Positions 22,982 through 35,042 of a stretch of DNA of 64,000 bases are shown here, piece after piece (position 1 is the first letter of the stretch; every line of letters starts with the position of its first letter). The position numbers and the translations under genes were made by a program. The stretch covers positions 41,536,152 through 41,600,151 of the forward strand of contig NC_133536.1 of NCBI RefSeq assembly GCF_048544455.1, given 5' to 3'. The notes below the pieces were generated by a model. It worked only from the letters and a program-made list of their open reading frames with translations. It was not told the DNA's origin and did not search any database. Origin of the DNA: Silene latifolia (Eukaryota; Streptophyta; Magnoliopsida; Caryophyllales; Caryophyllaceae).

Positions 22982-25538
22982 TGTGGACAGCGGGCCGCCC
23001 ACGGGGGCGCTTGGTGAAGGTCGAAACAAGCGTTTGCATTTTGTATGGAGTCGCCACCAATTTTTATGGGAAATTGGAACCGTTCGAATACCTCGTGTCA
23101 TGTCAAGACACAAAGTAGTGACATGAACACTAATCAATCGTTACCCTTAGCATTCTATGTCTAGAATGACTCTCGTGGATGCCAATGAACACGGGTGCTC
23201 ACGGAGATCTGGAGTAAGGGGTGAGGGTACGTATTAGGAAGCTCTTTTGATCGAACACCTAATCCCGCCCGCCTCGGTAGCGGCCTCTACTAATGATTAG
23301 GGAAGTTATTCGTACTTGATATATCGTCGACTATATGCATGCAATGCAACATCCATAGATTAATCCTAACATGTGAGAATTTAAGTAAGTCGGTGAACAA
23401 TTAATTAGCATACAATTGGGTCAAAGTTGGAATTAAGTTCAATTACATGTGAAAACATATAAGCAATAAAAGGAAATTACAATGATAAAGATTACAATAA
23501 TTACATTGGATTAGGCGATTTATGTCGAAAATACCTTTAAAACGGATAATTTGAGAAAAGAATAAAAGAATAAATTAACGAACAGATCAGAAGGCGATAA
23601 TACGATTAATAGTCAATTATACGTAAGCTAAACAAACTAAGTCAAGGCGGAAAGGGAGTTCAGAGGCAGAGCTCAACCTGGAACAGGCGCAGCAGGACTG
23701 CGCCCTTTGGAAGAGGCGCAGCAGTTGCTGCGTCTGTTCCAAGGGTGAGTTCTGGCTGTGAAGCCGGAACTGCAAGTCGTTAATATTAATTGTTATTTTT
23801 AAGGATTAACTACGATATATGACTCGGATGAAAGTGATTAGCATGTTATTTACATATGAATGAGGTCATGAAAGCGATAAAACATGGATGAGATGGAATT
23901 AAACGCATTAATTACATGATTAAAAGATTGATTAACAAATTAATAAACTAATTAAGCTAAACAGGTTACTAATGACGAATATATGATGGATAAACAGATG
24001 CAAATATATCAATGACGAATTCCAGAGATTCAATATGGGTAAATCGAACCTCTAAAACCCGAATTTGATTTTAATGACGAAAACCCGCAAATATTGGATT
24101 ATAAGGGATTTAAGTCGGATTTATGAACTAAACATGTGAATGATGATGAATAATATACATGTGGAATTATTATGATGTTATGTCAAAGAATTAGTGAAAA
24201 CAAACGAAACAAATAAAACAAGACGAATTACAGAGATTTAAGAAGAAGAAGAAAGGAAGCGAGAATCGCGCGGCCCTCACGAAGAGGCGCAGCAGTGCTG
24301 CGCTCCTTCGAAGAGGCGCAGCAGTTGCTGCGTCCTTTCTCGACGGTTAGTCTTCTGGAAATCCGTAAAAAGAGGTTTTAACAAAGGTTTTAGAAATCGG
24401 TTTTAACGGTATTTTCGACGTAAATCTTACAATTGATGATGATAAATAAAATACAATAAATAAAAGAGGAATTGACACCCTCAGACTTACATGTTGACGA
24501 AACGAGAAGAACTAAGATATCGATTAGTGATGCTCGACGCGAATGCAAAGAGAATGCCCTCGTAAGAGGAAAACGATTGATTAATTAAGTTGATTAAGTG
24601 TAGTTGGTCAAATTGGTCGGTCATGCAACGGGGAGGCTGGTACTCAGAAGGATCCGAGCTTACGTGGTCGAAAGTTCAAGCACGTAGGCGCCAATAAGTA
24701 AGAACAAAGTCTAGAATGCAAAGGGAGAAGAGAAGGGCGGACACTCGCGTGAGAAATATGAGGAGCGAAGGCTCCTATTTATACTAATCACACGGAGGAA
24801 TTATGGCAAGACTAGGTTACGGAAAGAAAGATCCGGAAATAACCGACTTAGGTTAAACGCGGAAACTTGGAAAAAAAGAAAACCTTGAGGAAAAGGCGTA
24901 GCAGAGCTGCGTCCCTTGGAAGAGGCGCAGCACCTGCTGCGTCCTTTGGTGCTGCGCCTCTTCCGGGTAGGTTCCTCTGCGCGTAGAAAACGCGTTTGAC
25001 AGCCTGTCGTATTTTAGGCATAACTTTCTCTACAAGACTCGGAATAAGGTGATTTCGGTGGCGTTGGAAAGCTAAGAAAGAGATCTAGAACTTTCTATGA
25101 AATAGGCCTGACCCAACAAAGTTGTTATCACCTCGAAAAGTGGGCCTAAAGCTCGGGTTGTCAATTAGCTAAATGAAATGCACATTTTGTAATGTAAACT
25201 TTTAGTTTAGCCTAATGAAGTGACATGTGACTCAAAATGAGATATAATCTCAACATTTATGACATCCTAACCTTAGGTAGACAAACACATTGCCTTTGAC
25301 TCGGGATTTGACGATTTTAGGAAATGAAGACGGTTTTTTACTCGGACTCCAAATGTACTCTAATTACTGCCAAAACGACTGTAACGGCGCGTAGATGACA
25401 ACTAAGAGGTAGACATTAGTGTTTGAGCAATCACTTGACGATAAACTTACGAACTGTCACAAATCGTTCCGCGTACCAAACATGCGGCCCAATCATCACC
25501 GGGTGGTTTGCGAGAGGTGTAGAAACGAGGTGTCTACA
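22982..25538 (-). repeat. 5' LTR of the Ogre-like element (right copy)
   Basis: TGTGGACAGCGGG to GAGGTGTCTACA on the plus strand, adjacent to the primer binding site. Transcription would start inside this copy and run leftward. Confidence 0.95.
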
Positions 25539-25585
25539 GAAAGTTAAGCTAGTATGATTGTTGCTTACCATTGGAGATGCTCTTA

Positions 25586-25900
25586 GAGCAAGTCCAATGG
25601 TAGGCTATTTGATACTAGCTTGATAAATCCACATCACATTTTAAGCCATAACAACTTTAAGCTACTATATTACTCCAATGGTTTAGCTAGCTTTCATAAA
25701 TTTTATTTAATTAATTAAATAATGTAACTAATTTTCTTATTGGTTGATTTTAAGTTGTGGGCCACTTTAAGCTACTAGCTTCATGAGGCTAGTTGCTTAA
25801 ATCAAGCCACTCAACATGGTTATCTCCAATGGTTTACTCACTAGCTTGCAATTTTATAAAATTGCAAGCAAGTCTTTATGCTAAACCATTGGACTTGCTC
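25586..25900. mobile_element. Tourist-like (PIF/Harbinger) MITE
   Basis: Terminal inverted repeat GAGCAAGTCCAATGG at the left and its complement CCATTGGACTTGCTC at the right, with TTA duplicated at 25583-25585 and 25901-25903. 315 bp, non-coding. Confidence 0.88.
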
Positions 25901-26398
25901 TTAGAAGATTTAAATTCCCTCTCTCCTTATTTCACTATTAATTCTCCCACCACCCACTCCTAATATTTATTAATTACAACTATCATATGAACAATTATGA
26001 TATTATATGATAATTAATAAATATAATCTAACTATAATATTTCTCTTGCTCTTTTTATTAATCTAACTATAATACTAAAATCATGTTATATTCATTAAAA
26101 ATATATACACCTCATTGTTAATTTATATATTAGATTAATTCAATTCTTTTTATAAAAATGTACTTATATAACATATACTCATATTTTGCTTGCACTAAAT
26201 TAAACCCGTTAATAAGTGGATTTATTTACGATACCTTTTTTTTACCAATCTGTCACTTGCACTTTACTTTGTTTACCAATTTGTCGAATGTGTTGTTTTT
26301 TTACCTATATGTCACATACTTGCCACTTCTTTTCACCAATATGGTCGTTTGGTCTATTAGTAAACCTCTAGGTATCATTGTCTATTTTTATGGGCAAA
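25901..26398. other. AT-rich intergenic stretch
   Basis: No recognisable gene. The ORF at 26158-26430 is low-complexity and lacks any family feature. Confidence 0.4.
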
Positions 26399-26618
26399 TT
26401 CTTATTTCAGACGGCATATTTCCCGTCTGAAATAAAACGAACCAAATGTAGTCATTTTAGGATAAAATGTTACTATTTTCTAATAAAATGTTACCATTAT
26501 TTTCAGGGTAAAAATGACAACTTTAGTTATTACATTTTGTCATTAAATGGTTACATTCTATACAGAAATGGTGTCATTTGATCCGTCTTATTTTAGACCG
26601 TCTGAAACAAGACTTATT
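26399..26618. mobile_element. MITE with TTTCAGACGG termini
   Basis: The left end aattcttatttcagacgg is mirrored by ccgtctgaaacaagactta at the right, and an extra inner copy (cccgtctgaaataaaac) lies next to the left end. Length is about 220 bp, non-coding. The exact duplication is unclear. Confidence 0.55.
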
Positions 26619-26851
26619 GATTTTTATGTGAAAATGGTACCCTGAATATTATGTAGTTTGTGATAAAAATTCCATTCCATTGAATCAGATTCTATAATCT
26701 TGTACACAATGCAATTAGGCCGGTGACATAGGTGATGTTTAATTTTTTATCACTTACTCCTATCATGTACTGCTTGTTGACTTCTTGTCAATACTATCTG
26801 TTACTCTCCAATCCATACAATATTTAAGAAATAGGATTAGAAATATTAATA

Positions 26852-27108
26852 CTCCCTCCATTCAACTCCACTTTGCATGTTTCTCTTTTGCACACTATTC
26901 ACAAGCGGACATTCAACTTCAATTTTCTCTCGATACATAAGTTAAAATATATTCATGTGAGATCTTATTTGATTCGTCTTTAAGAGTACTTTAAAAATAT
27001 CTAACTTTTATAATTTTTGCAAATACGTAGCTAAAGATATTTACCGCGTAAAAGTCGCGTTGACAAACGTGATAAAGCAAACAGTAAAGTGGAGTTGAAT
27101 GGAGGGAG
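26852..27108. mobile_element. Stowaway-type MITE
   Basis: CTCCCTCCATTCAACTCCAC at the left and GTGGAGTTGAATGGAGGGAG at the right form perfect inverted repeats of 20 bp or more, flanked by TA at 26850-26851 and 27109-27110. Confidence 0.92.
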
Positions 27109-27417
27109 TAATTCTCAGTATAATCAACAAACGTATATATAGAAATGAAATGTATAGAAATAGTATTCATATTTATAATATTGACTACTAAAATCTTTGA
27201 ATTGCATGAAATAGTTTCAATTAATTCTCAATATTCATAATTTAAGTTGTAACAATAGAAAAGGACATCAAATACAAGCATTTCCAAACTCGATACAAAT
27301 ACATAATGTGGATTTATATAGTCGCTCAGTAGTTGAGCGTGTTTTGGTAACCCTGATGCAGCCCTAAGAAGTGAGCTAATAAAGCTCTTATACATGGTAA
27401 ACATCGAGTTTTGAAGG

Positions 27418-28191
27418 CTAATTAAGCTGAGCATTTCCAAACTCGATATGGCCGCCTTCTTGCATATCACCATCATTAGTATTACCACCAGCATTGAAGA
27501 CAAATCGACCATTTTTAGGGAGATTGATGGGTAAACCAGCTCCATTAACACTATTTCCTACTTTTATATGCCCTGCTTTTTGTTGCCCTTTTTTGTTCAC
27601 GTTGTTTCCTGCATTAAACTCCCATGCTGCTTCTTCTTCTTTCTCTTCTGCATCAATTTTACTAACATCAGTTTCTCAAAGTCTTAATTTATACTCCTAT
27701 AATCGGAACTTCCAAATTACGTCCCACATCAAAAACGATCTGCAATTGTAAATTACTTCCTCTGTTCATTTTTTTCATTTGATCTTTCTCTATTTCTTCA
27801 CAGGTACTCTAGGATGTTTTTATGTTCCGAAACCTTAACTTTGATTTATATCATATATGGAGTAAAAGTTATGAAACTAATGTTTTTGGCCTTTGACTGA
27901 AATAAAATAAACCGAGAAGAAAAAGAAAGTGCAAATAGTTGGTTAATTACCTTCCTGAGCAGCATAAGGATAGGCAGTAGGAGGTTGAACGACGGGTGGA
28001 TAGTTATTGTAACCATACCCACCAGTTCCAGTCGGATATCCAACCGGAACTAACGATTGTGATGTTGGAGGTGGTGGAAATGAAGGAGCATGAGGTTGTT
28101 GTTGGTTATAGCTTTGATGATCTCCGCCATGATGAACTGTTGAGTCCGAAAGGCCTCGAGATTTACAGAAAAATCTTAATGGATTTTTCAT
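27418..28191 (-). CDS. Two-exon gene: Pro-rich N-terminus and duplicated GHI..GN C-terminal motif, 156 aa
   Basis: I do not recognise the family. Exon 1 runs 28191-27951 and ends GAAG|gtaatt; exon 2 runs 27647-27418 after ..gatgcag|. The splice keeps frame and gives about 156 residues. The N-terminus (MKNPLRFFCKSRGLSD) is basic. Residues about 25-78 are rich in Pro, Tyr, Gly and Gln (SFPPPPTSQS, GYGYNNYPPVVQPP) and look disordered. Exon 2 begins acidic (EEKEEAAW) and then holds a duplicated unit: FNAGNN...AGHIKVGN and FNAGGN...GGHIEFGN, ending AQLN. A TATA box lies about 70 bp upstream. The intact frame, splice signals and promoter suggest a working host gene; the role is unknown. Confidence 0.7.
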
Positions 28192-28257
28192 GCTCTTGAT
28201 CTTAGACTATGATCTTACTTATGTTGTAGTAATACACTGCTAGCACTAAAATGGTAG

Positions 28258-28272
28258 CTTGATATATATAGA
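28258..28272 (-). promoter_or_regulatory. TATA box for the 27418-28191 gene
   Basis: On the minus strand, TCTCTATATATATCA lies about 70-80 bp upstream of the ATG at 28191, a usual plant spacing for TATA plus a short 5'UTR. Confidence 0.55.
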
Positions 28273-28993
28273 GAGAAATGCACATAATGGAAGACTAGCT
28301 AGAAGAATTAAAGTAGGTATTCTCTTTACTTTGTTACAAATTGATGGATTTTGATGGTTTATTCCACATATCTTCATCACTTCATACACGGTGAGAATTA
28401 GTCTAAAACGGAATCAAGTCCTTTCTCCATCGCCTTTTAGAAAGAACAAATTCTTGCAAACATGATAGGATTCTTATCGATCTTTTTTATAAGAAAGCAA
28501 TACCATCACACACCACACTATGTAAAGAGGAGGACAATCAGTCCAAGTCTCAAGTTCGTCCAAGTCTCAAGCTAGTCCAAGTACAAGCAACTTGCACACT
28601 CAAGGAGGAGCACCTAAGACCATCCCCAGGCAAAGGTCACGCTAATTAGGTCACGACCTGATTTTACTCTTAATCTCACCGTATTAACCTTGACCCATTT
28701 TCACCCTCCCAAGCAGAAGGTCGCGACCTAGGTCATCAACTCAATCATTATCCACTTTACAACACTACCAATCATTTTCCACATTCTCTACCCCATTTTT
28801 CTCTCTCTTACTTTTACAATTATTTATCCTAACATTTTATAAATATATTATTTATTTATTATTTATAAATATATTATTTATCTATTATTGTAAATATCAT
28901 TTTCCACATGATTTATCCTAACACTTTACGGAAAAAAAAATATTAAATAACGTTATAATTTTGAAAAGTGATTAGACGATTTCATTAACAATT

Positions 28994-29529
28994 CGGAAAA
29001 TTCATATGATATCCCTAAACTTTACCACTTTGCATATGGTACCCAATATTTTAAGTTTGTGAACATAATACCCCCAATGTTTGATTTTTATGCAGAACAT
29101 GTCATTTTTGTCGCTATAAAAAAATTCAAATGAGCATAACTCCTAGACCGGAATTCAGATTCGGCAAAATCTTTTTTTTCTAAAGCCCATAATATACGAT
29201 TTGAGAAAAAAAATTGTCGACCGACATTTTATATGGTTTTTTCTTATCGAAAATCTCAAATCAACCATATCTTCGATTTTAAATTTTCGAATGACCATTT
29301 TCGTTTTATCAATCTGTAGATCTCGAAGAGGTCATCAATTTGGAAAAAAAAAAATTAGTCAATTCCGATTTCTGGTTTATGATTTATGCCCAATTGAAAA
29401 TTTTAAGAACGATAAAAAGGGCATGTTATGCTTGAAAATCAAATCTCAAGGATATCACGTGCACAAACTTAAAAAGTTGGGTACCACATGAAAAATGACA
29501 AAGTTCGAGGGCACCACGTGAATTTTCCG
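28994..29529. mobile_element. MULE-type MITE with 9-bp target duplication
   Basis: Ends CGGAAAATTCA and TGAATTTTCCG start an inverted repeat of about 60 bp (cat.tggtaccc lies at the inner edge of both arms). Exact 9-bp flanks TTAACAATT at 28985-28993 and 29530-29538 fit Mutator-type insertion. The ORF at 29201-29491 has no family features. Confidence 0.88.
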
Positions 29530-29644
29530 TTAACAATTAAAATCCAAATGCTATATTTTGATCTAACGGTTATATTTTGATCTAACGGTTATAATTAAAA
29601 TCCAAAGGCTTATCATTATTCCAACGGCTATATTTTGATCTAAC

Positions 29645-29867
29645 TATGAACATATGATGATGTATGATGATATAAGACTGATGTAATTAGTCAAGCTGTT
29701 AGAGCTTAGTCACTATATAAGCATCATTAACAGAATTGTAATAACTAACTTCTCATAAATACAAATTAACAACTTCTCTCTCTTATCTCTCTCTATAACA
29801 AACTCTCTCAAACATCTCAATTACTAAGCTTCTATATGTTCATCAATGGAGAATGTGCATCTTCACA
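29645..29867 (+). repeat. 5' LTR of Copia-A
   Basis: TATGAACATATG to ATCTTCACA. The first two bases are TA, not the usual TG. The complement of the other end is TGTGAA, so the inverted ends are TRTGAA and a G-to-A change in the ancestor is likely. Confidence 0.92.
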
Positions 29868-29877
29868 TGGTATCAGA
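29868..29877 (+). promoter_or_regulatory. Primer binding site of Copia-A, tRNA-iMet type
   Basis: TGGTATCAGA directly follows the 5' LTR; this is the standard initiator-methionine tRNA complement in plant LTR elements. Confidence 0.85.
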
Positions 29878-30096
29878 CGAACCAGGGGTTTGATTCTGGG
29901 TTTCTATTGTTGATTTTGCTCCTTTCTCCTACATTTGTTCTTCTTTTTGTGAGAATTGTTCTTCTCGAACTCTTATTTTTCAGTTCGCTTCCGCAAAATT
30001 CATCTATTCTTGTTCGTTTTTTTTCTTAGTGATTCTTGTGTAATCTTCTCTGAAATTCATTCTTCTTGATATTTTGAGCTGAATTTCTATACTATC

Positions 30097-33000
30097 ATGT
30101 CTGCTGATACTACTGATTCTATTGTGGCACCGTATGCTGTTCTTGTTGATCCTTTATACATTTCTAGTACTGATCAGCCGACCTTGAAATTAACTGAGAT
30201 TAAATTCAATGGAAATAATAGTTTTCTTCAATGGAAACGAGAGGTGTATAATGCTTTGATTGCCAAAAACAAAGAAGGATTTGTTGATGGCACATGTCGT
30301 GCACCTGCTCAGACTGCTAATACATATCATCAATGGAGGAGATGTGATTTCTTGATTATGCGTTGGATAACTAATTCTGTAGAACCTGAAATTGGTGAAA
30401 CCTTGAAGTATGCTGCTAGTGCTAAAGAAATGTGGCTTGAGTTGTTAGATAGATATGGCCAAATTAATACTCTTGAAATTTATTCTTTGAAGAAAGATTT
30501 AGGTCATATTACTCAGGAAAATACCAGTTTGGTAGAATATTATAGTAAAATGAAAAATGCTTGGGAAAGTATTGATGAATTAGATCCAATTCCTTACTGT
30601 ACGTGTGGTGCAATGACTAGTTGTACATGTCAGTTGTTGAAAAGGATTCTTGAAAGGGAAAACAACTCAAAGCTCATCCAATTTTTGATGGGACTCAATA
30701 ATGGCTATGATGCAGTTAAGACCACTGTACTGTCTATGGATTCCTTGCCCCCTCTAAATAAGGCCTTAGGATTACTGCAGAAAATTGAGAAGCAACGACA
30801 AATTTCTGAGCATACTGTAGTTCCTACTGAGGTTAATGCCTATGCTACTACTAGATCTCATGATGCTCATCAGGGAGATTGGAAAAGACAGAAGCAGGAT
30901 GCTTCTCAGGAGAAACCAGTGCCTAAGTTCTGCAATGGATGTTAGAAAGGAGGACATACTGATGATGATTGTTGGCATCAGAAGATATGTGACTATTGTG
31001 GCAAGAAGGGACATCTGGTGGCTGCTTGTCATCAAAGAATTAGGCATGCTGCAGCAAAAGCTGGCAGGGGTAGAGGGAGGCATAATTACTCTGGTGGCAG
31101 ATCCAATGTATACCACAAGAAAGCTAACAATGCAGATGTTATACAGTCTGACAATCCACTTGATGTTGACACTGCAGGTAGTTCAACTATGATGGGAGTT
31201 GACACAGCTGTGGTGACAGGATTTGTTCAGAATGTGATGCAACAGATGTACAAAGCTATGTCTGACAAATCCTCTGCTAGAGATTCTTCTATGAACTTTG
31301 CAGGTACAGATTTGTACTCTGAGGCTTTTACTGTTGCACAAGCTTATGGTCAGTCAGACTGGATAGTTGACACGGGTGCCTCTGACCATATGACCTCACA
31401 AGTTGATATGCTTACAAATGTTAGGTCCTTAAATAAACCTGTAGTTATTCGACTTCCTGATGGTTCTATAAAGTTGGTGAATACAGTGGGAGATATAATG
31501 TTGACATCTGCTATTTACTTAAAGGATGTTTTAGTGGTCCCCGATTTTAAGCAAAATTTGCTATCAGTAAGCAAGCTAATTCAGCATACTCCCATGATTG
31601 TCTTGATCACTTCTGAGCATTGTCTATTCCAGGACCCTATCAGTAAGGAGAAATTTGGCATAGCTGTAAGGAAAAGAGGCCTATACTGGTTCACACCAGC
31701 TTTGGAGAATAAGAATAAAGTCTCAAGAGTACAAGACTCAAGAGATCTTGGAAAGTCAAGCTATTTGTCAAAATCTAATGCTTGTAATTCTAATTGTAAC
31801 CTTGAACTTTTCCACTCTAGACTAGGGCATAGTTCCTTTGATAAATTGCAGCATGTAAAATCTTTGAATGCTCCATCAATGAAGAAATTCACTTGCAGCA
31901 TTTGTCATTTATCTAAATTGCATATGTTACCCTTCCCTAGAAGCAGCTCTTATGCTCAAGGGTTGTTTGACCTTGTTCACATGGATCTATGAGGTCCTTA
32001 TAGGACACCTACTATCACAGGGGCTAAATACTTTCTTATTATCCTTGATGATCATTCAAGGGTGACCTGGATTTATATGTTCCAGAATAAATTTCAGGTA
32101 GCTAGTTTAATCAAGAATTTTTTAGCATATATTGACACACAATTTGGAGGTAAGGTCAAGACATTCAGAAGTGATAATGGTTCTGAATTCCTACAAGAGC
32201 AGTGCTATGAGTTGTTTAATGAGAAAGGCATTGTATTGCAAAGAAGTGTTGTGGGAAGGCCACAACAAAATGGGCGTGTGGAAAGAAAACATAGACATTT
32301 AATTGAAACAACAAGAGCAATGAGGATTCATGCAAACTTACCAATTAGATTCTGGGGTGAGTGTGTACTTGCTGCAACATACTTAATCAACAAGATGCCA
32401 ACTTCTGTTTTAGGGTGAAAAACTCCATTTGAAGTACTGTTTGGCAAACCAGCTACTTATGATGAATTAAAGGTCTTAGGGTGTTTGTGTTATGCACCCA
32501 TGCCTATTTCTCATAAAGATAAGTTTGGACCCAAGGGAAGAAAGTGTGTGTTTATTGGGTATCCATTTGGCCAAAAAGGATACAAACTTTATGATTTACA
32601 AGATCACAAGACTTTTGTGGCAAGGGATGTTATATTTCAGGAAGAAATTTTTCCATTTAAAGACCAACAAGCTATTGCAGAAGATTCAAGTCACAGGGAC
32701 AGTGAATTAGTAGATCTATTTCACTATGATGATCCATTATCAACAGGGAAAGTTCCCATACAAGTCAGGGAAACTCCTGCAATTACTATTGAACAACAGG
32801 TCCAGCAGGACCCCCCCATTGTCACTACCACTGATAATCAACAGGCAGTCACTATCACTGATGTTCAACAACCTGATGTTCAGACTGTTTCTCCTCCTAT
32901 CAGGCAGTCTTCAAGACCAACTCAGTTGTCTTCAAGACTTAAAAAGGATTTTATTGTCCTCAAAAGTTACCAACTCAGAAAAATTCCTTCTATGCTTCTA

Positions 33001-33137
33001 TCTTAAACAATCTGGTAGAATTTTCTGAAGAGTATGTAAATTCATTATCTAAAGTCATACATGAAGTTGAACCTTCTACATACTCACAATCTAAGAATGA
33101 TAAGAGATGGCAAGAAGCCATGGACAAAGAAATACAG
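30097..33137 (+). pseudogene. Copia-A gag-protease-integrase (first part of gag-pol)
   Basis: The ATG at 30097 starts gag (MSADTTDSI; FLQWKREVYNALIAKNKEG). Two zinc knuckles follow: CNGC[stop]KGGHTDDDC, broken by TAG at 30943-30945, and CDYCGKKGHLVAAC. Protease has DTGASDHM at about 31370. The integrase zinc region is HSRLGHSSFDKL...CSICHLSK, and its core has HMDL[TGA]GPY (31990-31992) and RSDNGSEF. Another TGA lies at 32416-32418 in the LG[stop]KTPFE motif. All three stops sit where Trp (TGG) is expected. A one-base frameshift in the A run at about 32941-32945 follows, and the reading resumes as FYCPQKLPTQ to the Gypsy-2 insertion. As it stands it cannot give a full polyprotein. Confidence 0.9.
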
Positions 33138-34454
33138 TGTAACACCCCCATACTCCAAGTGCCTTACCAGGACCACTCGGGCATGAAGACATCACCATCT
33201 CGGTCGCCCGAGGTATGATAATCAAATAGACAAAACAGAAACAACGTTTATTATAATTAGTTTAATGAATAAATACAATCCTCAAAACCAAACCAAGGTA
33301 CGATACAATATTCTCAAATGACTGTTCTAACTGAAATGTAAATAAACTAAGGCTACAGCGGAAGACTCCTATCATCTGTCGTGGCATCCCAGCTATCCCA
33401 GTACTCATCTCAATACCTGCTCAATATCTGCTCACCATCCCCGAATGGATCACCGCAGTTTACAAAACAACACCGGGTCGATTAATCACACAATCAATAT
33501 GGATAACAATAATAAGATAAACAGACAAATTAACACACACACACACACACCACCAACTCCCATCATCCCAATACTTGACCGTCCACCGGACCCACCGCCA
33601 TGGGGGGACCGCAGCCGTTCCCACCTAAGCCCCGCTCATCGTACGAGCGATAACCCTGTCCCATTAATGTGCACATCCCCTTCCGTGGCGGGTTCCACGA
33701 AGGGCAAAACTAGGGCATGAAGTCACTCCCGCAAGTGACCCCACTCAGCCGAGAACGCATCTCGAGAACCACAGACAACCAATCACAATCACAATCACAA
33801 TCATCATATCAACAACTAACTATAGCACATCACCAATATCCCATCATGGGACTAATACTGAGTAGGAAATCCTACCTGGAAAGCACAACAAGCAGACGGT
33901 ATCTACAGCTGTATTAAAACGCCTCTTCTACGAATCCTCCTCCTATCATATAGCACATAAAGACTACACATCACAAACTACTCATAAAAACCCCCAAACC
34001 CTAATTTAGGGTTTAACCAAACTTAGCAAAACATTATAAAATTGTATTAAAAGCTTACCCTCGACGCAAGGAACTCAACGATACGAACTACGACACGAAC
34101 TGACCGTCTGAACTCCGGGAATTGCTAAGAATGCGATTAGGAAGATGAAGTGGCTGCTTTCTTTTTTAAACAGGTTTTTAGGTTTTGCAAAAGTGATTTA
34201 AAACAATGACGATTATGTTTAAATACCTTAATCGCATAATTAACAAAACCCGAGAAAAACTCCCCGTAAACCGGACACTCGATCGAGTACCCAAGGTACT
34301 CGATCGAGTACCCCCTTACTCGATCGAGTACCCCAGCTACTCGATCGAGTACCCAACAGGTCAGAAACTATTTTATTTCGCCACTTGCCCTTACTCGACA
34401 GAGTAAGGGCTACTCGATAGAGTACCCCAAGACATATAAATACGGAGTATTACA
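33138..34454 (-). repeat. 3' LTR of Gypsy-2
   Basis: TGTAACACCCCCATACTCC to ATACGGAGTATTACA on the plus strand. It carries four perfect CTCGATCGAG palindromes and two variants (ctcgacagag, ctcgatagag) at about 34277-34425. Clusters of mismatch against the other LTR lie near 33478, 33525, 33585 and 33893. Confidence 0.95.
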
Positions 34455-34455
34455 G

Positions 34456-34466
34456 TCTTCCCTCCT
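34456..34466 (-). promoter_or_regulatory. Polypurine tract of Gypsy-2
   Basis: On the minus strand AGGAGGGAAGA lies just upstream of the 3' LTR, after the phrase cttcggggacaaagttcc, which is also present (as gacgaagttct) at the same place in Gypsy-1. Confidence 0.75.
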
Positions 34467-34664
34467 TAAAAGGAACTTTGTCCCCGAAGTTCAAACCACT
34501 ACTAAACAAAGGTACTCCCTAACATTCCCGACTCAGCAACCGAACATAAAACATGATACTAACCCAACTTATCCCGACAAACATCCCGACACAACATATA
34601 AAAAGGTGTATAAAACTCTTAAAAACTCTCGCGATCATCTCCTACCCCCTTAAAAGAAACAAGG

Positions 34665-35042
34665 TTACGTCCCCGTAACCATACATACCTGATCAAAAAG
34701 GAAAGGGTAACGCTCTTTCATGATATCCTCTGCCTCCCATGTAGCTTCCTCAGTCTCGTGGTTAGACCAAAGGATCTTAAGCAAAACTGTCTCACCACTC
34801 CTGGTCTTTCTAACCTTTCGGTCTAGGATCTGCTTAGGCACCTCAAGATAAGATAAGGACTCATCTAGCTCTAAGCTCTCTGCCTCCAACACATGTGACG
34901 GGTCACTCACATACTTCCGCAGCTGCGATACATGAAACACATTATGCACTCTCTCCAACGCAGCCGGTAAAGCCAAACGATAAGCAACTTCCCCAACTCG
35001 CTCTAAGATCTCATAAGGCCCTATAAACTTCTGACTTAGCTT
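34665..35042 (-). pseudogene. Gypsy-2 integrase C-terminus and chromodomain
   Basis: Read leftward from 35042, it continues the integrase tail ([38 protein letters not shown]). After a linker comes a chromodomain-like end: [20 protein letters not shown], then [11 protein letters not shown]. Chromodomains on integrases guide insertion toward marked chromatin in chromoviruses. It is cut from the rest of the integrase by Copia-B, with AGCTT duplicated at the junction. Confidence 0.88.

Larger units (their letters stand above)
14131..25538 (-). mobile_element. Ogre/Tat-like non-autonomous LTR retrotransposon, gag only, 11.4 kb
   Basis: Two LTRs of about 2.56 kb (14131-16688 and 22982-25538) are flanked by the 5-bp duplication GAAAG (14126-14130 and 25539-25543). 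Orientation is minus: the gag ORF is on the minus strand, the primer site adjoins the right LTR and the polypurine tract adjoins the left. No reverse transcriptase, integrase or protease is readable in the 6.3-kb interior, so it must depend on enzymes made elsewhere. Long LTRs, a primer site fitting tRNA-Arg, and the type of gag point to the Ogre/Tat lineage (inference). Confidence 0.88.
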
